From Gorsachius magnificus (lineage: Eukaryota; Chordata; Aves; Pelecaniformes; Ardeidae), in the NCBI GenBank assembly GCA_034008185.1, contig CM067081.1, positions 24,240,806 through 24,304,805 of the forward strand: a stretch of 64,000 nucleotides of DNA. Direction: 5' to 3'. This document shows positions 24,514 through 37,600 of the stretch, piece after piece. Within the stretch, counting starts at the first letter, position 1. Each line of letters starts with the position of its first letter. The translations under genes and the position numbers were made by a program. Below the pieces are notes generated by a model. It had not been told where the DNA came from. It saw only the letters and a list, made by a program, of their open reading frames with translations, and searched no databases.

Positions 24514-26499
24514 TACTGTCAGCCTCTTGGATAACAACAAAGGCCTTTTACTGCACTCAGAAAATAAGCTTGATACTGACAAGTTATGGCCAAGATAGGG
24601 TATCTAGGAAGAATCCAAGTACTTCAGAAGAAATAAAAAGAGTAGGAACACTCCTTTAAGAATCTTAACTAATCTCGGCATTTCCTCTGATTTAAGCACA
24701 GAAGTCCCATCGGTTTCAGTGTTGCAACTGCTGTTAATGGTCAATTCGGACAGCACATACAACCCCAAACCTGCTTAAGCTTACCCGTTTCATTAGCCTA
24801 AAGCTAGCGGGAGAATTCTAGATGGAGAAGCAGACCCATCTTCCTATTTGCTTCTTGAAGTAAGATTCGTATAAGGAATCTTATCAGAGCAGACACAGAG
24901 CCACAAACTGCACACGCTTTGCTTCCCCACAGAGCAGCAGCAGCAAACCCTGACTTTTGGCCCGCCCAGAACGGCTGCCTTCCTTCTTACCTGTAAGAGA
25001 GGAGACGGAAGCTTTTTCAGAGTGCTGAGTATTTCTCTTCTAAATGAAATCCCCGTTCCTCCTGCTGTAAATGCAGTGTACTGAGGCAAGCAGACTGCAG
25101 AGATCACCGCTGTGTTAATAGCGATGCAGCGCCTTAGTGAAGCCTGTAACGTTACAGTGGCCGCGCTTTTTTCCTCCGGCAGCTGAGCTAATCCCCAGGA
25201 CTGCTCCAACAGTCATTTTTTTTGCCACTATTTAAGAGAACAGAAGTTCCAGAGTACTTCCATTGCTACCAGATATTATTTCTCGCATGATGTGAATATT
25301 CATTTACGATCGCTAACACACACAATGGTGTGGGAGACAGATGTGCTCCCTTCACGGTATTTCAGAGTATGAAGGGCTCCAATTCATCCCCTCATTCATG
25401 ACATCTATTAACTCATCCACGGGGAAAATATCACTTCTATCTAACAGCGAAAATCAAATGTCAAACTCCCCAACATATTATCAGACCGTCCAACAGCCTG
25501 ACTCTGCAAAGACTGAGCTTTAATCTTTATGGGGCGCAAGGATCCTCTTGACTCCAATCGACACAGGAGAGAAGCGTATGCGTGAGCTTTAGCAAGGCTG
25601 AGGAAGCTGGGATGAAGAGCTATGGCCTTTGTTTTGGCACATATACAATCCACAATACAAAGCGTCCAAGGAAAAAAGCACAAATCTTTTAGCAATTCTC
25701 CCCCACAGTTTTCCACCAGCCTCACACCACAACAGAAACGCTCTGCGATGGGCAGAATTCTGATAATTTGCAGGAAAATGAAGGCAACGGTTCCACCTGC
25801 TTTCTGCGGGAGTTATTTTGGCAAGCTCACGCTTTAAATGCCAAGCAGCGTTTCGGGATTTGCTCGGACATGCGCGTATATGCGCCTTGCTCATCTCAAC
25901 AAAAGGGAACTCCACATACTTTGCTGTTCAGACTCGCCAAGTATTTTAACTGGAAGCTAGTGGATTTTCACGTATTTATACTGTATTAAGTACCTAGCTG
26001 CTTTTTCAAACCAAGGTTACATTTCAAACATTCATTTTTCAAAATCTGAAAGACTTGTTTAACTAACAAAACACGTCCTGCCTCGGCCCGTTTCCTTTTC
26101 TCGTATTGGCATAGCCATTTCCCATCTGAGCCTGCGTTATTTAGGGGGTCAGCATTTTAGAAAAAGGAAGTTTCATTTTATAGTTAAAGATGATAATGTG
26201 CTCTAGTAGCTTTCTCAAGCTGATGTTTGGAAAAATTTTTTTTTTTTTTTTAAATAAGGTTTGTGTCCCTATTGTTACTTATTTAGCAACTGCACTGCAG
26301 AGTACAAGGAAATTCCCCCCCCCAAGATTCATGTAGGCAATGAGCAAATTATAATGGCATCATCTGAGTTCCCGACACCCTAAGAGGAACGTATGCTCTT
26401 CACTGTAAGTAAGTGAAGCCTACAAAAACGTAACTTCTGTGAGGTACCCCAGGCTGTGACACGGCTGCACATTTGCAACTGCAACCGTCCACGCTCACG
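24514..26499. other. Intergenic sequence, no gene recognised
   Basis: The 2 kb between two CR1 fragments downstream of UBL3. A minus-strand frame at 24844-25209 ends near a donor-like CAGGTAAGA around 24990, but no exon partner is visible. Poly-T (about 26236-26250) and short C tracts are present. Confidence 0.55.
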
Positions 26500-26668
26500 T
26501 GGGTGGCCCAGGGAAGTGGTGGAGTCCCCACCTCTGGAGGTATTTAAAAGACGGGCAGACGAGGTGCTTAGGAACATGGTTTAGTGGTGGGGTGGCAGGG
26601 TTAGGTCAATGGTTGGACTTGATGATCTTGAAGGTCTTTTCCAGCCTAAACGATTCTATGATTCTATG
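26500..26668 (+). mobile_element. CR1 LINE 3' end (copy F), very short
   Basis: Only the last ~170 bp remain, from 'ggcccagggaagtggtgg' through 'gatgatcttgaaggtctttt' to the tail ATTCTATG ATTCTATG. It lies about 210 bp beyond the predicted UBL3 cleavage site, outside the transcript. Confidence 0.93.
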
Positions 26669-26879
26669 ACAGAAAAAAAACCCCTCGAGGCCACTTCTTT
26701 TGACGTGATAGGAAAACAAAACTGAAGTGACAAATCCCATTAGCAGTTTTCAGCAGGTTTTATCGTCCCCCCCCCTTTTTTTTTTAATAAATAAAATGGA
26801 GTCCTTGCTTAGTTTCCAGATTAAGAAGTATTATTAAAAGTAGTTACAGACCCAATTACAACCCTTAAAACGCCACCAA
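26669..26879. other. Immediate 3' flank of UBL3
   Basis: AT-rich flank with a C tract and T tract at about 26766-26785. On the minus strand the part just below 26880 is G/T-rich ('tgcattttggtggcgtttt'), as expected of a downstream cleavage element. Confidence 0.5.
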
Positions 26880-26897
26880 AATGCACTACAATATTCT

Positions 26898-26903
26898 TTT
26901 ATT
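26898..26903 (-). terminator. UBL3: UBL3 polyadenylation signal AATAAA
   Basis: The plus strand TTTATT reads AATAAA on the minus strand. It is the last canonical signal before the CR1 remnant and is followed within 20-50 bases by G/T-rich sequence. Confidence 0.65.
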
Positions 26904-27360
26904 TAGTTTACAGAGGAGTCTATCAGTACAGGTTGCAGAAAGAAAATGTTTAGTGCTATTTACAATTTGTTTTAAAACTCTGCTCTATACAAATTTAATT
27001 CTGATCAGTATGAACAATATTTTTGTAAATCTACTGCATATAAAGCATTTCATCAAAGCAGTAACAATGAATAAAATAACCTGATTACATTTGAATGATG
27101 CCAATCATTCGAAAAAACGATTACACAGAACATCTGTAAGAGTTGTGACACTTAAGTACAGAACACAATGTCAACCTGTGACTCATTTTTTTAAAGGCTA
27201 AACTATTTATATGGAATATTGTTCTATTATACTACACGCCAATCTATATTTAACTTCTATAGTTATGTATTTTATAAGATTTTTATTAAATATATTCTAC
27301 ACATATTTGTAATTTCACCCAGGAAGAATTCCTCCCCAGTGAAAAAATATAAAATCTTTT

Positions 27361-27395
27361 ATATTTTTTTATTTTTATTTATTTTTATTTTTTTA
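27361..27395. repeat. T-rich (ATTTTT)n low-complexity tract in the 3'UTR
   Basis: Runs of T broken by single A residues. On the UBL3 mRNA strand this is A-rich and contains several overlapping AATAAA words, so it could act as a proximal polyadenylation region. Confidence 0.7.
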
Positions 27396-28384
27396 CAGGT
27401 TTAGATGAAACTAGCTCATGCTTTAGTGCTGTGCAAATTTCTTTAGCATATCAACGTTTAAATTATTGATATGAAATAAAAAGAATGGCATCCTTTTTAA
27501 TTATGTATGCCTTCAAAAATCAGCTTCTGATTTTAATACAATTGCAAGCACTAATACCAAATGCAGATTACGTAAAGAAACAAAACTAGTACTATGGCAG
27601 AGGTTTTTCTTTTTGCTTTTTAAACTTTAATAAGTCTCTTGAAGTCTCTAATGAGTAAGCATGACACTGGACACTAAGGTACAGATGAGAAAATGACTGA
27701 AAAACACCAATTGCCAATATTCAAATACATAAAATTGATTAGTAAATGATGTTTTCTAACATTTATGCACAATAATAAAAGCCTATGAGCTACAGGAAAT
27801 TACCCCTCCCATATTAAGGCTAGGAAATGCACTCTCTGCACTTGTTTGTGCTGTCTGAATAAGCACTCAACTAACGTATGAGATCAGAGTGCACGCAGTA
27901 ACGAAAAAATCAGTTTCGTCAGCCCTCTACAGAGTGCTTTTAAATTACAGGCACATAGTTTTTTTTGTTTGTTGCAGTGAAAATATATATAGTTAGACTT
28001 GGTTTAGTTAGTATTCTGTGCCAGTTCGGCCACCAAGGTTGACTTAGGTAGAATTGTATTAACAGTTTTTCCTTTGATTTGGCCATAAGTGAGATTTGTT
28101 TTAATTACAGGTATACTATTTTCCAGTGTTGCATTATACATTGTAGGTTACTACTAGGTATCTCAAATATCGTTAGAGATCGTTGATGAGAAATACACTG
28201 TCAACCATATTTAGTGCAAATTGCATCTAGAAAGTTTGACTGGTTAGAGCCGGTTAACGGAGATTTTTGTGGTAGCAAAAATGATTCCTGCTATGGAAAA
28301 GGACACATTAACTTTTCTGGAGATTGAATTCTTTCAAGAACTGATGTACTGTAAGATTACTCAACAAACAAAAAGCAGGAATTT

Positions 28385-28450
28385 AAAAAAAAAAAAAAAA
28401 AAAGAAATTGTTCATAGATCTTTCTCTTTTTTTTTTTTAAAAAAAAAAAA
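28385..28450. repeat. Homopolymer cluster A19 / T12 / A12 in the 3'UTR
   Basis: A19 at 28385-28403, T12 at 28427-28438 and A12 at 28439-28450. The T12-A12 part is self-complementary, and the T12 can also pair with the A19. It lies about 160-225 bases after the UBL3 stop codon. On the mRNA strand the A12 tract could cause internal oligo-dT priming. Confidence 0.9.
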
Positions 28451-28608
28451 GACTAACGAGACAGTATTCGTGTAGTATTTCAGTTCCATGGATTTACAGA
28501 CAGGCTCTTCCTACAGGTGTTTGAAGCAAGGTAGGGCCTCTTCTATTCCAGCAGCATGAAAGACAAAGACTATATTACATCACACCTAGCAAGTAAAGCT
28601 AACAGGGT

Positions 28609-28661
28609 TTACAGGATTACACAGCAATTGCTTTCTCCAGTTTTTTCACGGTTCCTTTGAC
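28609..28661 (-). CDS. UBL3: UBL3 terminal coding exon 5 with CaaX box and stop
   Basis: The coding part is 53 bp. Acceptor ctccacag|GTCAAAGG. It encodes the end of Gly and then [16 protein letters not shown] followed by TAA (28609-28611). The tail carries the adjacent cysteines and the CVIL box needed for membrane anchoring. The exon continues into the 3'UTR. Confidence 0.98.
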
Positions 28662-31600
28662 CTGTGGAGCAAGAAGAAAATTTTGCTTACATGCCATTTC
28701 TAAAGTAGTTAGGTTGTTTTGTGTGGGGGTATGCTTGATACAAGTATGGGTTTTATTATTTTTAGTAAAAAAAAATATTTATTATTATACACATGCATAC
28801 ATAACTGAAAAATAATTCAGGAGCAGTTTTTAACAATAAAAATAAAAGCTTTCAACGTTTGAGTAAATTTCTGCATTTTACAAAAATGCTAAACCAGAAA
28901 GTTAATTTCTTAGTTTTCTATAAACATGTATAAAAGCATTCCATCATTTGCTTCGCAAAAGACCACAAGGACTTGACTTTTCTCTACTATGAAATACTCA
29001 AAAAGCCTTTAAGAGATCCGACCGCTCTGCCATGTACTTGAGTAAGAAACACCTCTAGTTAGTGCACAGCGTACCTTGAGAGTTTGGCTCTGGCAATGTC
29101 TCTCTAGCCACCAAATGCATCACTGTTGTTTTGCCAAAAGGAAGTTTTAATGCTGCAAAATGAGAAAGGGAGATTTATTAACACATTACAGCAGTCGTCC
29201 TTCTTCAAAACACCCAACTGAAAGTTGCATCTTGCCTTTTAATTCTAATCTGTAACATCAGCTGCATGTGAAAAATATCAAATGTAAAACATTTAAAAAT
29301 CAGGTAAGGTAGTTCTCACAATGCTGCCTTTGTGAGCTTTACTAACACAAAAGAACAAAATTGGAGCTTTCCACAACTCGTTCTGCTTGTTTCTGAAACA
29401 AACCAGTAATTTTCACATTCTCATTTAAGTATACCAACACAGTGCTGTATTTATGGATTCAGCACTGTAGTATAATATGAATCAAAACTTCTAGACTCCT
29501 TGAAATGAAAGGATTTTCTGTTGCTCATTGTATTTAGCAGATTCTCATTGTGAGATTCAATATTCTGAACTTTGACTTTCAATTTTTTGGGGGGAAGAGC
29601 AATTATTTTTACAAGTTCTTTACAAAACTTTAGTCTTGTTTCCTCTCTCCAACTCCTAACATTAAGCATATTTCTTGATTATTTCTCTGAGAAATGTATG
29701 GGAAAGATGCTGTAAGTTTTGTGTCACCTCTCACAGAGGAAAAAAAAGTTAGCGATAAATGTTAACAAGAATTTAAACCTAAATACACAAACCATTCTGA
29801 CTTGAGTAGAATTTTTCCTCTTAAATTCCATTTATGTCTTCTATTTTTACATACAGTGCACCAGGCATTTTAAGTGAATAAATGAATAATGAATGTCCAA
29901 TAAACCTGACGGTAACTGAAGACAAAAATGCCCCTATTTTAGTCACTACAGCATAGATTCAAAATTCAGTAATAAAAAAAAAATTAAACCTAATATCTGG
30001 TTACTACTTTTATTCAATACAAGCCTAGCTACAACATTGCTATTAAATCATGTTCATTGCCTATGTTTTTGTTTGAAAAAGTGCAAGTTATGATTAAAAC
30101 ACAGGTGTAAGCATACGGAGGGATACACAGCTCCACAAGCTTGTTTGAAGTAGCTGTACTTTGGGAAAAGCCATCACTATAGGAAGTCAGATCTGGAAGT
30201 TGCTTAGGCTACTTGAAGCACTGCCCGTGCCTGCAACTAGAAGCTATTGATAGCTTAAAGTCTGACAAGGATGAAGTATTTTGGGTACTTGATTCTGTGA
30301 TACAACTGAAAACTCTGCAAAGAGTGTATCAGCAGTCTGTTAAACTCAATGGGAAAAGACTGTCTTTGTGACATGAACTCTTAAGAAGCCATTACCAGAA
30401 AGAGCAAAATATTACAAGCCAATCACATTAGGGACATCTTTCACAGTATCAAGACACTTGAGGAGACTTGATTAGCAAACTGTGGAGATTAGTTAATGGA
30501 AATATTAGCATACTTTTACTTGATTACTATAAATAATTAATTTCAGCTAGTCGTTCGCATAGTTCACACAAGTTCTTCTTTTAGCAATTTCCAGTTTCTT
30601 GCTTGGAGCACCATGACAGAATCCGAGTACCCTAACCTATGCTCTGTAATCCTTTCTTACTCTTGTCTTTGTTCTCTCACCCTCTTCCCTTCCTCTCACT
30701 TAAACTAAACTTTTATTTAATTCCTTCCCCATCTGTTTAATCCCACTTTTATTCCAGATTTTCTATTGTCAGAATTTACTTTTTGCCCCCTCTTTTTGTA
30801 TGTGTATGGCACAGGGTGGGTTGGCTTCCCTTCCCCCCTCTCCAATAAATAAGCAAGTAAAATGCTACTGATTACCATTTATCTAACAAGAAATGGAGAA
30901 CTGTCAATTATGTATTACCTCCCTAATTAGTATGATTTCAAATGCCAACTCCAGACCAAATATTTAGCTAAAGGACGACATTTCCTTTGGAAGCTGCACA
31001 ACAGACTCTGACTTGCCAGCTCACTCCCCAACCCTTCACGCAGGCAGGACGCAACACGGCAGCGTGGCTCAAGCACCATGGGCAAGAGTGGCACAGCAAG
31101 CTTTACACAGGGGTCTGGTTTTCTTTACCACTTCCAATGCCATTAGCTCTACTGTTCTTGTAGTGATGGTCCATTCAGAGAAGCTGGCAAAAGAAACTGT
31201 TTCTTCAAAATTAAATTTTCCACTCAAAAGCCAGTTTTTCCTATCAATTCATCATTTTTTGATGCTTCTTCATTTAAAGGAGTCTCAAATTCGCAAGACA
31301 CTACGTAGACATGTGAGGTTACAACTAGAATGTTACAATGTCATTTTTAAATGTGAATAAAAATGGACACACACACCCACACCCACCCCCCACCCCCCCC
31401 CCACAACACCCATTTGAAAAAGAAAACACTGAACTGCTTCCTTGGAAACTTTTGTTTCTCTAGTTGATAAAGTAACTTTCAGCACACAGTAGGTCCAAAT
31501 TCCAGTCAATATTTTGTAATCACCTAAAGTAAATAAAACACTAAGTGCTATAACTCCAGTTATAGAGAGCTGCAAACGGAAAAGCTTAATGGAACTTTAT

Positions 31601-34600
31601 AACAGCGTAAGAAACTAAGTATGGTATTTATCAAGAAATTCCCTCCCCCCTCTGCCCTCCTCCCTCTTTTAAAGATCTCTAGTTCACTTTGGGTTACATC
31701 TAATGAACACAACAGACTGAAGTAACAGTCTTTTCAGGCTGCCTCATGAATTGCTGTTCCCCTCTCAGCTGTATAATCTAACTCCAGATAACTTCATTAG
31801 CACTGAAGTAAGCCAATGTCTCAGGGATTCTTTTTCTTAAAATATAGCCACAAAAAGATCTTTGAAAAACACTAATACACATGTAAGATCCTTAGGGTAA
31901 AATAATGAGGATTAAATTGCAATGCATGAATGATTAAGAATGAACTAAAATGCCCTGAACCCAAGTAAGCGTTCAAAACCCATAGACCTGAGTTAATGCA
32001 AGAGTCAAGAGCATGCAGCTATTACTTTTCACCTTAACTCATTAAACAATATATGAAATGTATTAAACAAATATTCAAAGTTGTTTCAGCTTTAGACAAA
32101 TGTCACTAAAGGGAACAAGCACGGGTGGTCAAGAGCAACACCTAGAGATGAAGGACAAAGAAAACCCCTGGAAAATGTAGGGTAAGACTAGCATCTCTGA
32201 TTGCAGAGATGATCCAAGACTAAACACTTGTCTTCCAACCCTACTCCAACTGCTACTGGCTGCACTCATTGGCACCTGGTAAACATACAAATTAAAGAGT
32301 GAATAAAAATTTCAGAGTTCTCTCAGCTACATTGACAATGATCTTGCTTGTACATATAGCAGCATTAAAAATTGATTTATATGGAGAGTAAATCTATTCT
32401 AAAAGTACATCACTAGCCAGCATCGGTAATGGTAGAGAGCGAATCAATGGCCATATCATCCCTGTCACTTCTTCATGGAAAGATCACCATAAGCAGTCCA
32501 GAAATATTCTCTCAGGTTCATCTTAACTTCAAAAACATTTAATTGGTGATTTTGTATCATGTTTTCCTCTCTGTATTGCACTCAAGTACCAAATGCATGA
32601 ATAATCTGAACATATGGAGAAAGTAGAAGTATTAATTTATTTGTAAACTGGCACAGAGAAGGGAGTCTTATTTTGTTTAGTCATTGATACAGTTGATATT
32701 CACACCAGCAAATTCTACCTACAAAAGGAAAGTTTTTTGTTACAAATTTGCATAGTAGCTCAATCAAAGATACCCACCAAAATATATACTTGTGGGAAAA
32801 AACTTGCCACAAGGGGGCATAGTTGAATTGTATTTCCTTAGCATATGACTGAAGCCATTTACTTTTGTTTTCACATAACTATGCAATTGTATCCCTGGGA
32901 GAGCACTGGACAGCAAGAATGCTTCCCCTCATTCTTATTCATAGGGTGTCTTCCCTCATTGCACTAAGATTTAAAGTATTGTTTAACCAATTATCGTAAA
33001 GTTTATCAAACAACTTAAAATACTTCAGACATTTATGAAGTAGCTTACCCTGCAAGTGCAATGTAAGAGAGGTGACACAAAATACTACATTTAGAAAGAC
33101 AACAAATTAAAGCGGCATTACTGTTTCTTTATGCAAGAGGAGACTTGACTTAGCAGGTGGTACCTCCTAAAGTTTAACAACTAGTGGTAACAAGACAGAA
33201 AAACACACAATAAGATACAATGCCACTCTATGCAGAGGAAAAATAGCATATAGCAAACCATACTGTGATCTGGAACAGTAAAGTAGTATTTACTGCACTG
33301 TAAATAAATATCCCCTTTGCCTAGCTGTAACATGCATAATGAAAATTATTTTCATACCTCCTAATGTCACATTGCCATGAAGAAACCTCCCTTGATAAAT
33401 AAGCCGCAAGATATTTGGACTGCTGACTTGTTCTTCTTCCCAGTCTGAAAAGAAGTGAGAGAATTTTCACAGTTACACTGTAATAAAAACATATTTTGTT
33501 ACTTCTCTGACCTCTACCCAGGAAGAAAACTAAGAACAGGATCTCTTGCATGAAACGCTAAAGAGAGAGCATAGGCTGAAGATACAGAAAGGTAATTCAA
33601 GGCTAGCACTCCTGAAATCAATTCTTAAGTTTATTATTTGACATTGGGCATTGAAACACATAATTTTATGCCTGCAAGTGTAATTATTACTAACTAACTT
33701 CACAGGTTGCATGAGATATTTAGCACATACGCAAGTCCTACACAAACCATTTTGTAAATGCAAGTTGCTTCCTGAGGCTTAATAGCCACTTGGCTAAAAC
33801 TGCCTTAGTTTCTTCCCATTCAGAAGATTCTTAAGCCATACTCCCTCTCACCAGCTAACTGCCTAACTGGAGCCCCTCTCCAGCAATGGGGAGCAGCCGC
33901 ACGCACAGCCGGAGCGGAGTGCACGCCATGGGGTCATTTGCAATAGGGCTCCCAGATCACAGCACTGGAAACGCTCTGCTGGCTGCTCAGCGGCGTTCGA
34001 TGATGGCCAGATCCAGCCAGCTACATGTCCAGAGGGGACAGTGGCCTGAGCAGCCCCGGATGGTCACGGCAGAGAGCCTGAGCAGAGGGCTCTCACCGAG
34101 TGGACACCAATGTATTTTAAGGAACTTCTCAAAGGAGAATCTAGATGTTTTTACGTGGCAAACAAGGATTTGGGAAAAGCAAGCACGCATTTTCCTATAA
34201 CGCATTTCTTATAATGCTTAAGCTGTCATAAATAATTTATAAGCTTAAATGATCTTTTCCTGCTCTTTTACTGTTCCCTGTCACAATGGGAACAACAAAT
34301 AAATCTGCACTTTGCTTTCAGAACAAGTATCATAAAACCTTGCAATGTTGAATTTAAATGGGCTCTCTCTGGGAATACAGTGTGTTCTGTTTCTTAGCTG
34401 ACCAGCTAGCTATCTGACAACAGCTGTTCACAAATGTTCTCTCTTTCTGCTTTGGTGGCGTTCATACACCAAAAATGAATATTCAGCAAGGGATCACGAC
34501 AGGCAACAGAAACCAACCTGTTCACTGGGATCATACAATTAAGATACAGGCAGTGGCAACTGGCACCACAAAAGGAGAAGAACTGAAAAGTGGAGAAGGG

Positions 34601-37600
34601 GAAGCATTTAAAACAAAAGACACCGCTGCAGAGAGTGTACGGAGAGGCATCTGGTGCGAAAAAGCAAGCAGGCGGAGACGCAGGCAGCAGGAGCCATGGC
34701 AGCCCCAGCGCTGCACAGAACACGGCGGAGGCAGGGCTGGTATCAACAGCAGAGGCTGGAATATCCCCGGGTGCTGCTGTCTGCCTAGTTTATAAGATTA
34801 GAACAAATTAGGCAACCAAAGCTATTTGAATTCCAAGTATTTCCACTCAGGGTCCAATTCAGTTGTCTTGTAATTCAAGCACATGCCCCTTCTGCTATCC
34901 TGTGAAGTGGCTACATTAAGGACTGAATTATCACACTGCTAAGGTGAATGATTTTCTGGAAGATACCAGATTTTTTTTTTTTTTTTTTTAACTCCATACA
35001 GTCTGAACTCCTCTATACTATGGCTGCAAAGAGTTCAGCCAGTTTATAGTGCCATAATGACATAAAACAGCAATCAAAAGAAGACAGAGTATATTTTGGC
35101 ACAGGTGGTTGCTCATTGTTAAGCTGCCAATTTAGCCAACCTTTTAATTTTTGTTTCTTGGCTGGCAGTCTGAAACAGTTCTTTCTGACAGGATTTCAAA
35201 TTTTAATTTCCACCGATTATTAAATGAGCCAAGGAGAAAATATTTACATGTGATTTTTTTTTTAAGTTCAGCAGAAAACTGCTGTACCAGAAAAAAAAGT
35301 TACTATTGTAACTGTTGTGGCCAAGGCGGCCAATGGCATCCTGGCCTGTATCAGGAATAGTGTGGCCAGCAGGAGTAGGGAAGTGATCGTGCCCCTGTAC
35401 CCAGCACTGGTGAGGCCGCACCTCAAATACTGTGTTCAGTTTTGGGCCCCTCACTACAAGAAAGACATTTCGTTGCTGGAACATGTCCAGAGAGAGCAAC
35501 CAAGCTGGTGAGGGGTCTGGAACACAAGTCATACGAGGAGCGGCTGAGGGAACTGGGGTTGTTCAGCCTGGAGAAGAGGAGGCTGAGGGGAGACCTGATC
35601 GCCCTCTACAGCTGCCTGACAGGAGGCTGTAGTGAGGTGGGGGTCGGCCTCTTCTCCCTGGTAACGGGTGATAGGATGAGGGGAAATGGCCTCAATTTGC
35701 ACCAGGGCAGGTTTAGGTTGGACATTAGGAAAAATTTCTTCACAGAAAGGGTTGTCAGGCTCTGGAATGGGCTGCCCAGGGAGGTGGTCGAGTCCCCATC
35801 CCTGGAGGTATTTAAAAGAGGGGCAGACGAGGTGCTTAGGGCCATGGTTTAGTGGTGGGATGGCAGGGTTGGGTTAACGGTTGGACTTGATGATCTTAAA
35901 GGTCTTTTCCAACCTAAACGATTCTATGATTCTATTATATAGAGAAAATGGGGGGGGGGGGGGGGGGGAGGAAGGAGAACAGGAATCTACCGAGAGGATA
36001 TAATTAATATAAACTTGGCATTTTCCACTACAAGTCAAGAGATCCTTAATTAACAACTGTATTGCCAAAAGAAGAGGGGAGAGATTTGCCTTAATCCTGC
36101 CAGCATGTGACTGGTTTCATTACTTTTTTCCCCCACAAGATCATGACAAGTCAAAAAGGTGGTAAAACCAATCATTTTGTATCATATCTATTTCAAGGAA
36201 AATTTAGTCCTCATCAAGATTTCTCAGTCGTGGGGCAAAGAACACCACTCAGTCTGAAAACAGCCAGTGGGCTAATGTTAGTGAAAACCTATACATTAAT
36301 CTGAAGTAGATTTTTCCTCAGTCTTTTAAATTGACACTATTCTTCTCTGCACAGGCAATTAAACATTCATCAAGATCTGGAGCACTCCCTCAGGACAGCA
36401 GGTATTTGAACTGAGGCTTCCATGTCCGCCTCTACTTTTTCTTTAAAAAAAGAGACTTTAAAGTCTGGATTTCTTCCTGACTCTAAACTCAGAATCTGCA
36501 ACCTTCAGGCTCTTCACAAGACTGGAAACATGAGACCACATGTTCAGGAATAAACTTGACTAAAAAAAAAAAATAAATCAGTTCTGCCTTTACTAATTCA
36601 GATAAAAGTACACACAGAACATTTGGTCATGACAACTATGTTGTAGGCACACATTAAAATATGTACAGCAGCTGTACAGATGCTCTATCAACCAGACTTC
36701 TAAGTGCAAAAGTGTTTTACATCTATATCTAATACTGCAGATGACTAAAGACCTCGTCCTTCATTACGTATTTTACTAAATACATAATGCTGCATCCCAG
36801 CAAAACAAACAGCAAACAAGTCCCCTGAAATCCTGTTCTTCCTGACCTCAAAGACCAGTTTAAGGCCTAAAATATGGATTATTAACACTAACTTTTTGGC
36901 ATGAATTACCGTCTACCATACCTCTTTGACAAAGGCACCACAGAAGCAAATATTACAGTGTTTTAGTTTGTGTAAATAGTAGTCTTTTAACATCAAAACA
37001 GTAACCCAAATGAAGTCCTGTACCAAAAGAAGCATTTTCTTTCATCATATGTACTGCTATGTCTGTGTTTTAGATATTTTCCCATGAAATCATAGTCGGG
37101 AAGAACAGAAGCACTTTGTTTTTGTGGAACTATTCACATATGTGAACACACATCTTAAGTTTTCAATTCCATTTTCCAAAGCTAGTAGTCCTGCATAACA
37201 CCAAATATATTCACACAAACAACCTCAGTTTCCCTTGGTCTTTTAATGTCTCAAAATGTTCTTTTCTATTTGATTTTTTCCTGGAAAAATATCATCATTA
37301 CAGATCCCTTCCAAGATGAGGCAGTAAGGAAGAAGTACTTCAGGCTCAATTTCACTAATGCGTTCCTGTGACATAACATGTTTTACATTAGCTGTCTTCA
37401 TGTAAGAGGTTTTATATCTCCAACGTTTCCTCACACTTACTAGATCCTCTAATATGATTGATCAAGAAAAGTGTCTAAAGATAGGGGAAAGCAGTACTTT
37501 GGTTTGGGGAAGCAAATTTTAGAAATAAAATGGGAAATAGTCCAGACACCTAAAAATCTGCCCAACCGAAGAAACAGGGAAAAAGAAGACAAGATGACAA

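Larger units (their letters stand above)
26880..28608 (-). other. UBL3: UBL3 3' untranslated region (inferred extent)
   Basis: It runs from the base after the UBL3 stop codon to the predicted cleavage site near 26880, about 1.7 kb. It is AT-rich, has many ATTTA words on the mRNA strand, and contains no transposable element. It includes an A/T homopolymer cluster (28385-28450). Earlier AATAAA words on the mRNA strand (near 27283 and 27370-27390) could give shorter isoforms. The stop codon is certain; the distal end is inferred from the signal and its G/T-rich follow-on. Confidence 0.7.

Noticed and set aside
24985..25000. Donor-like CAGGTAAGA on the minus strand
   Set aside because: A single good donor without a supported exon or partner acceptor is common by chance.
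1..26500. Exons of SLC7A1, the expected downstream neighbour
   Set aside because: No frame shows recognisable multi-pass amino-acid transporter sequence. Gene order alone is not evidence that the gene reaches into this window.
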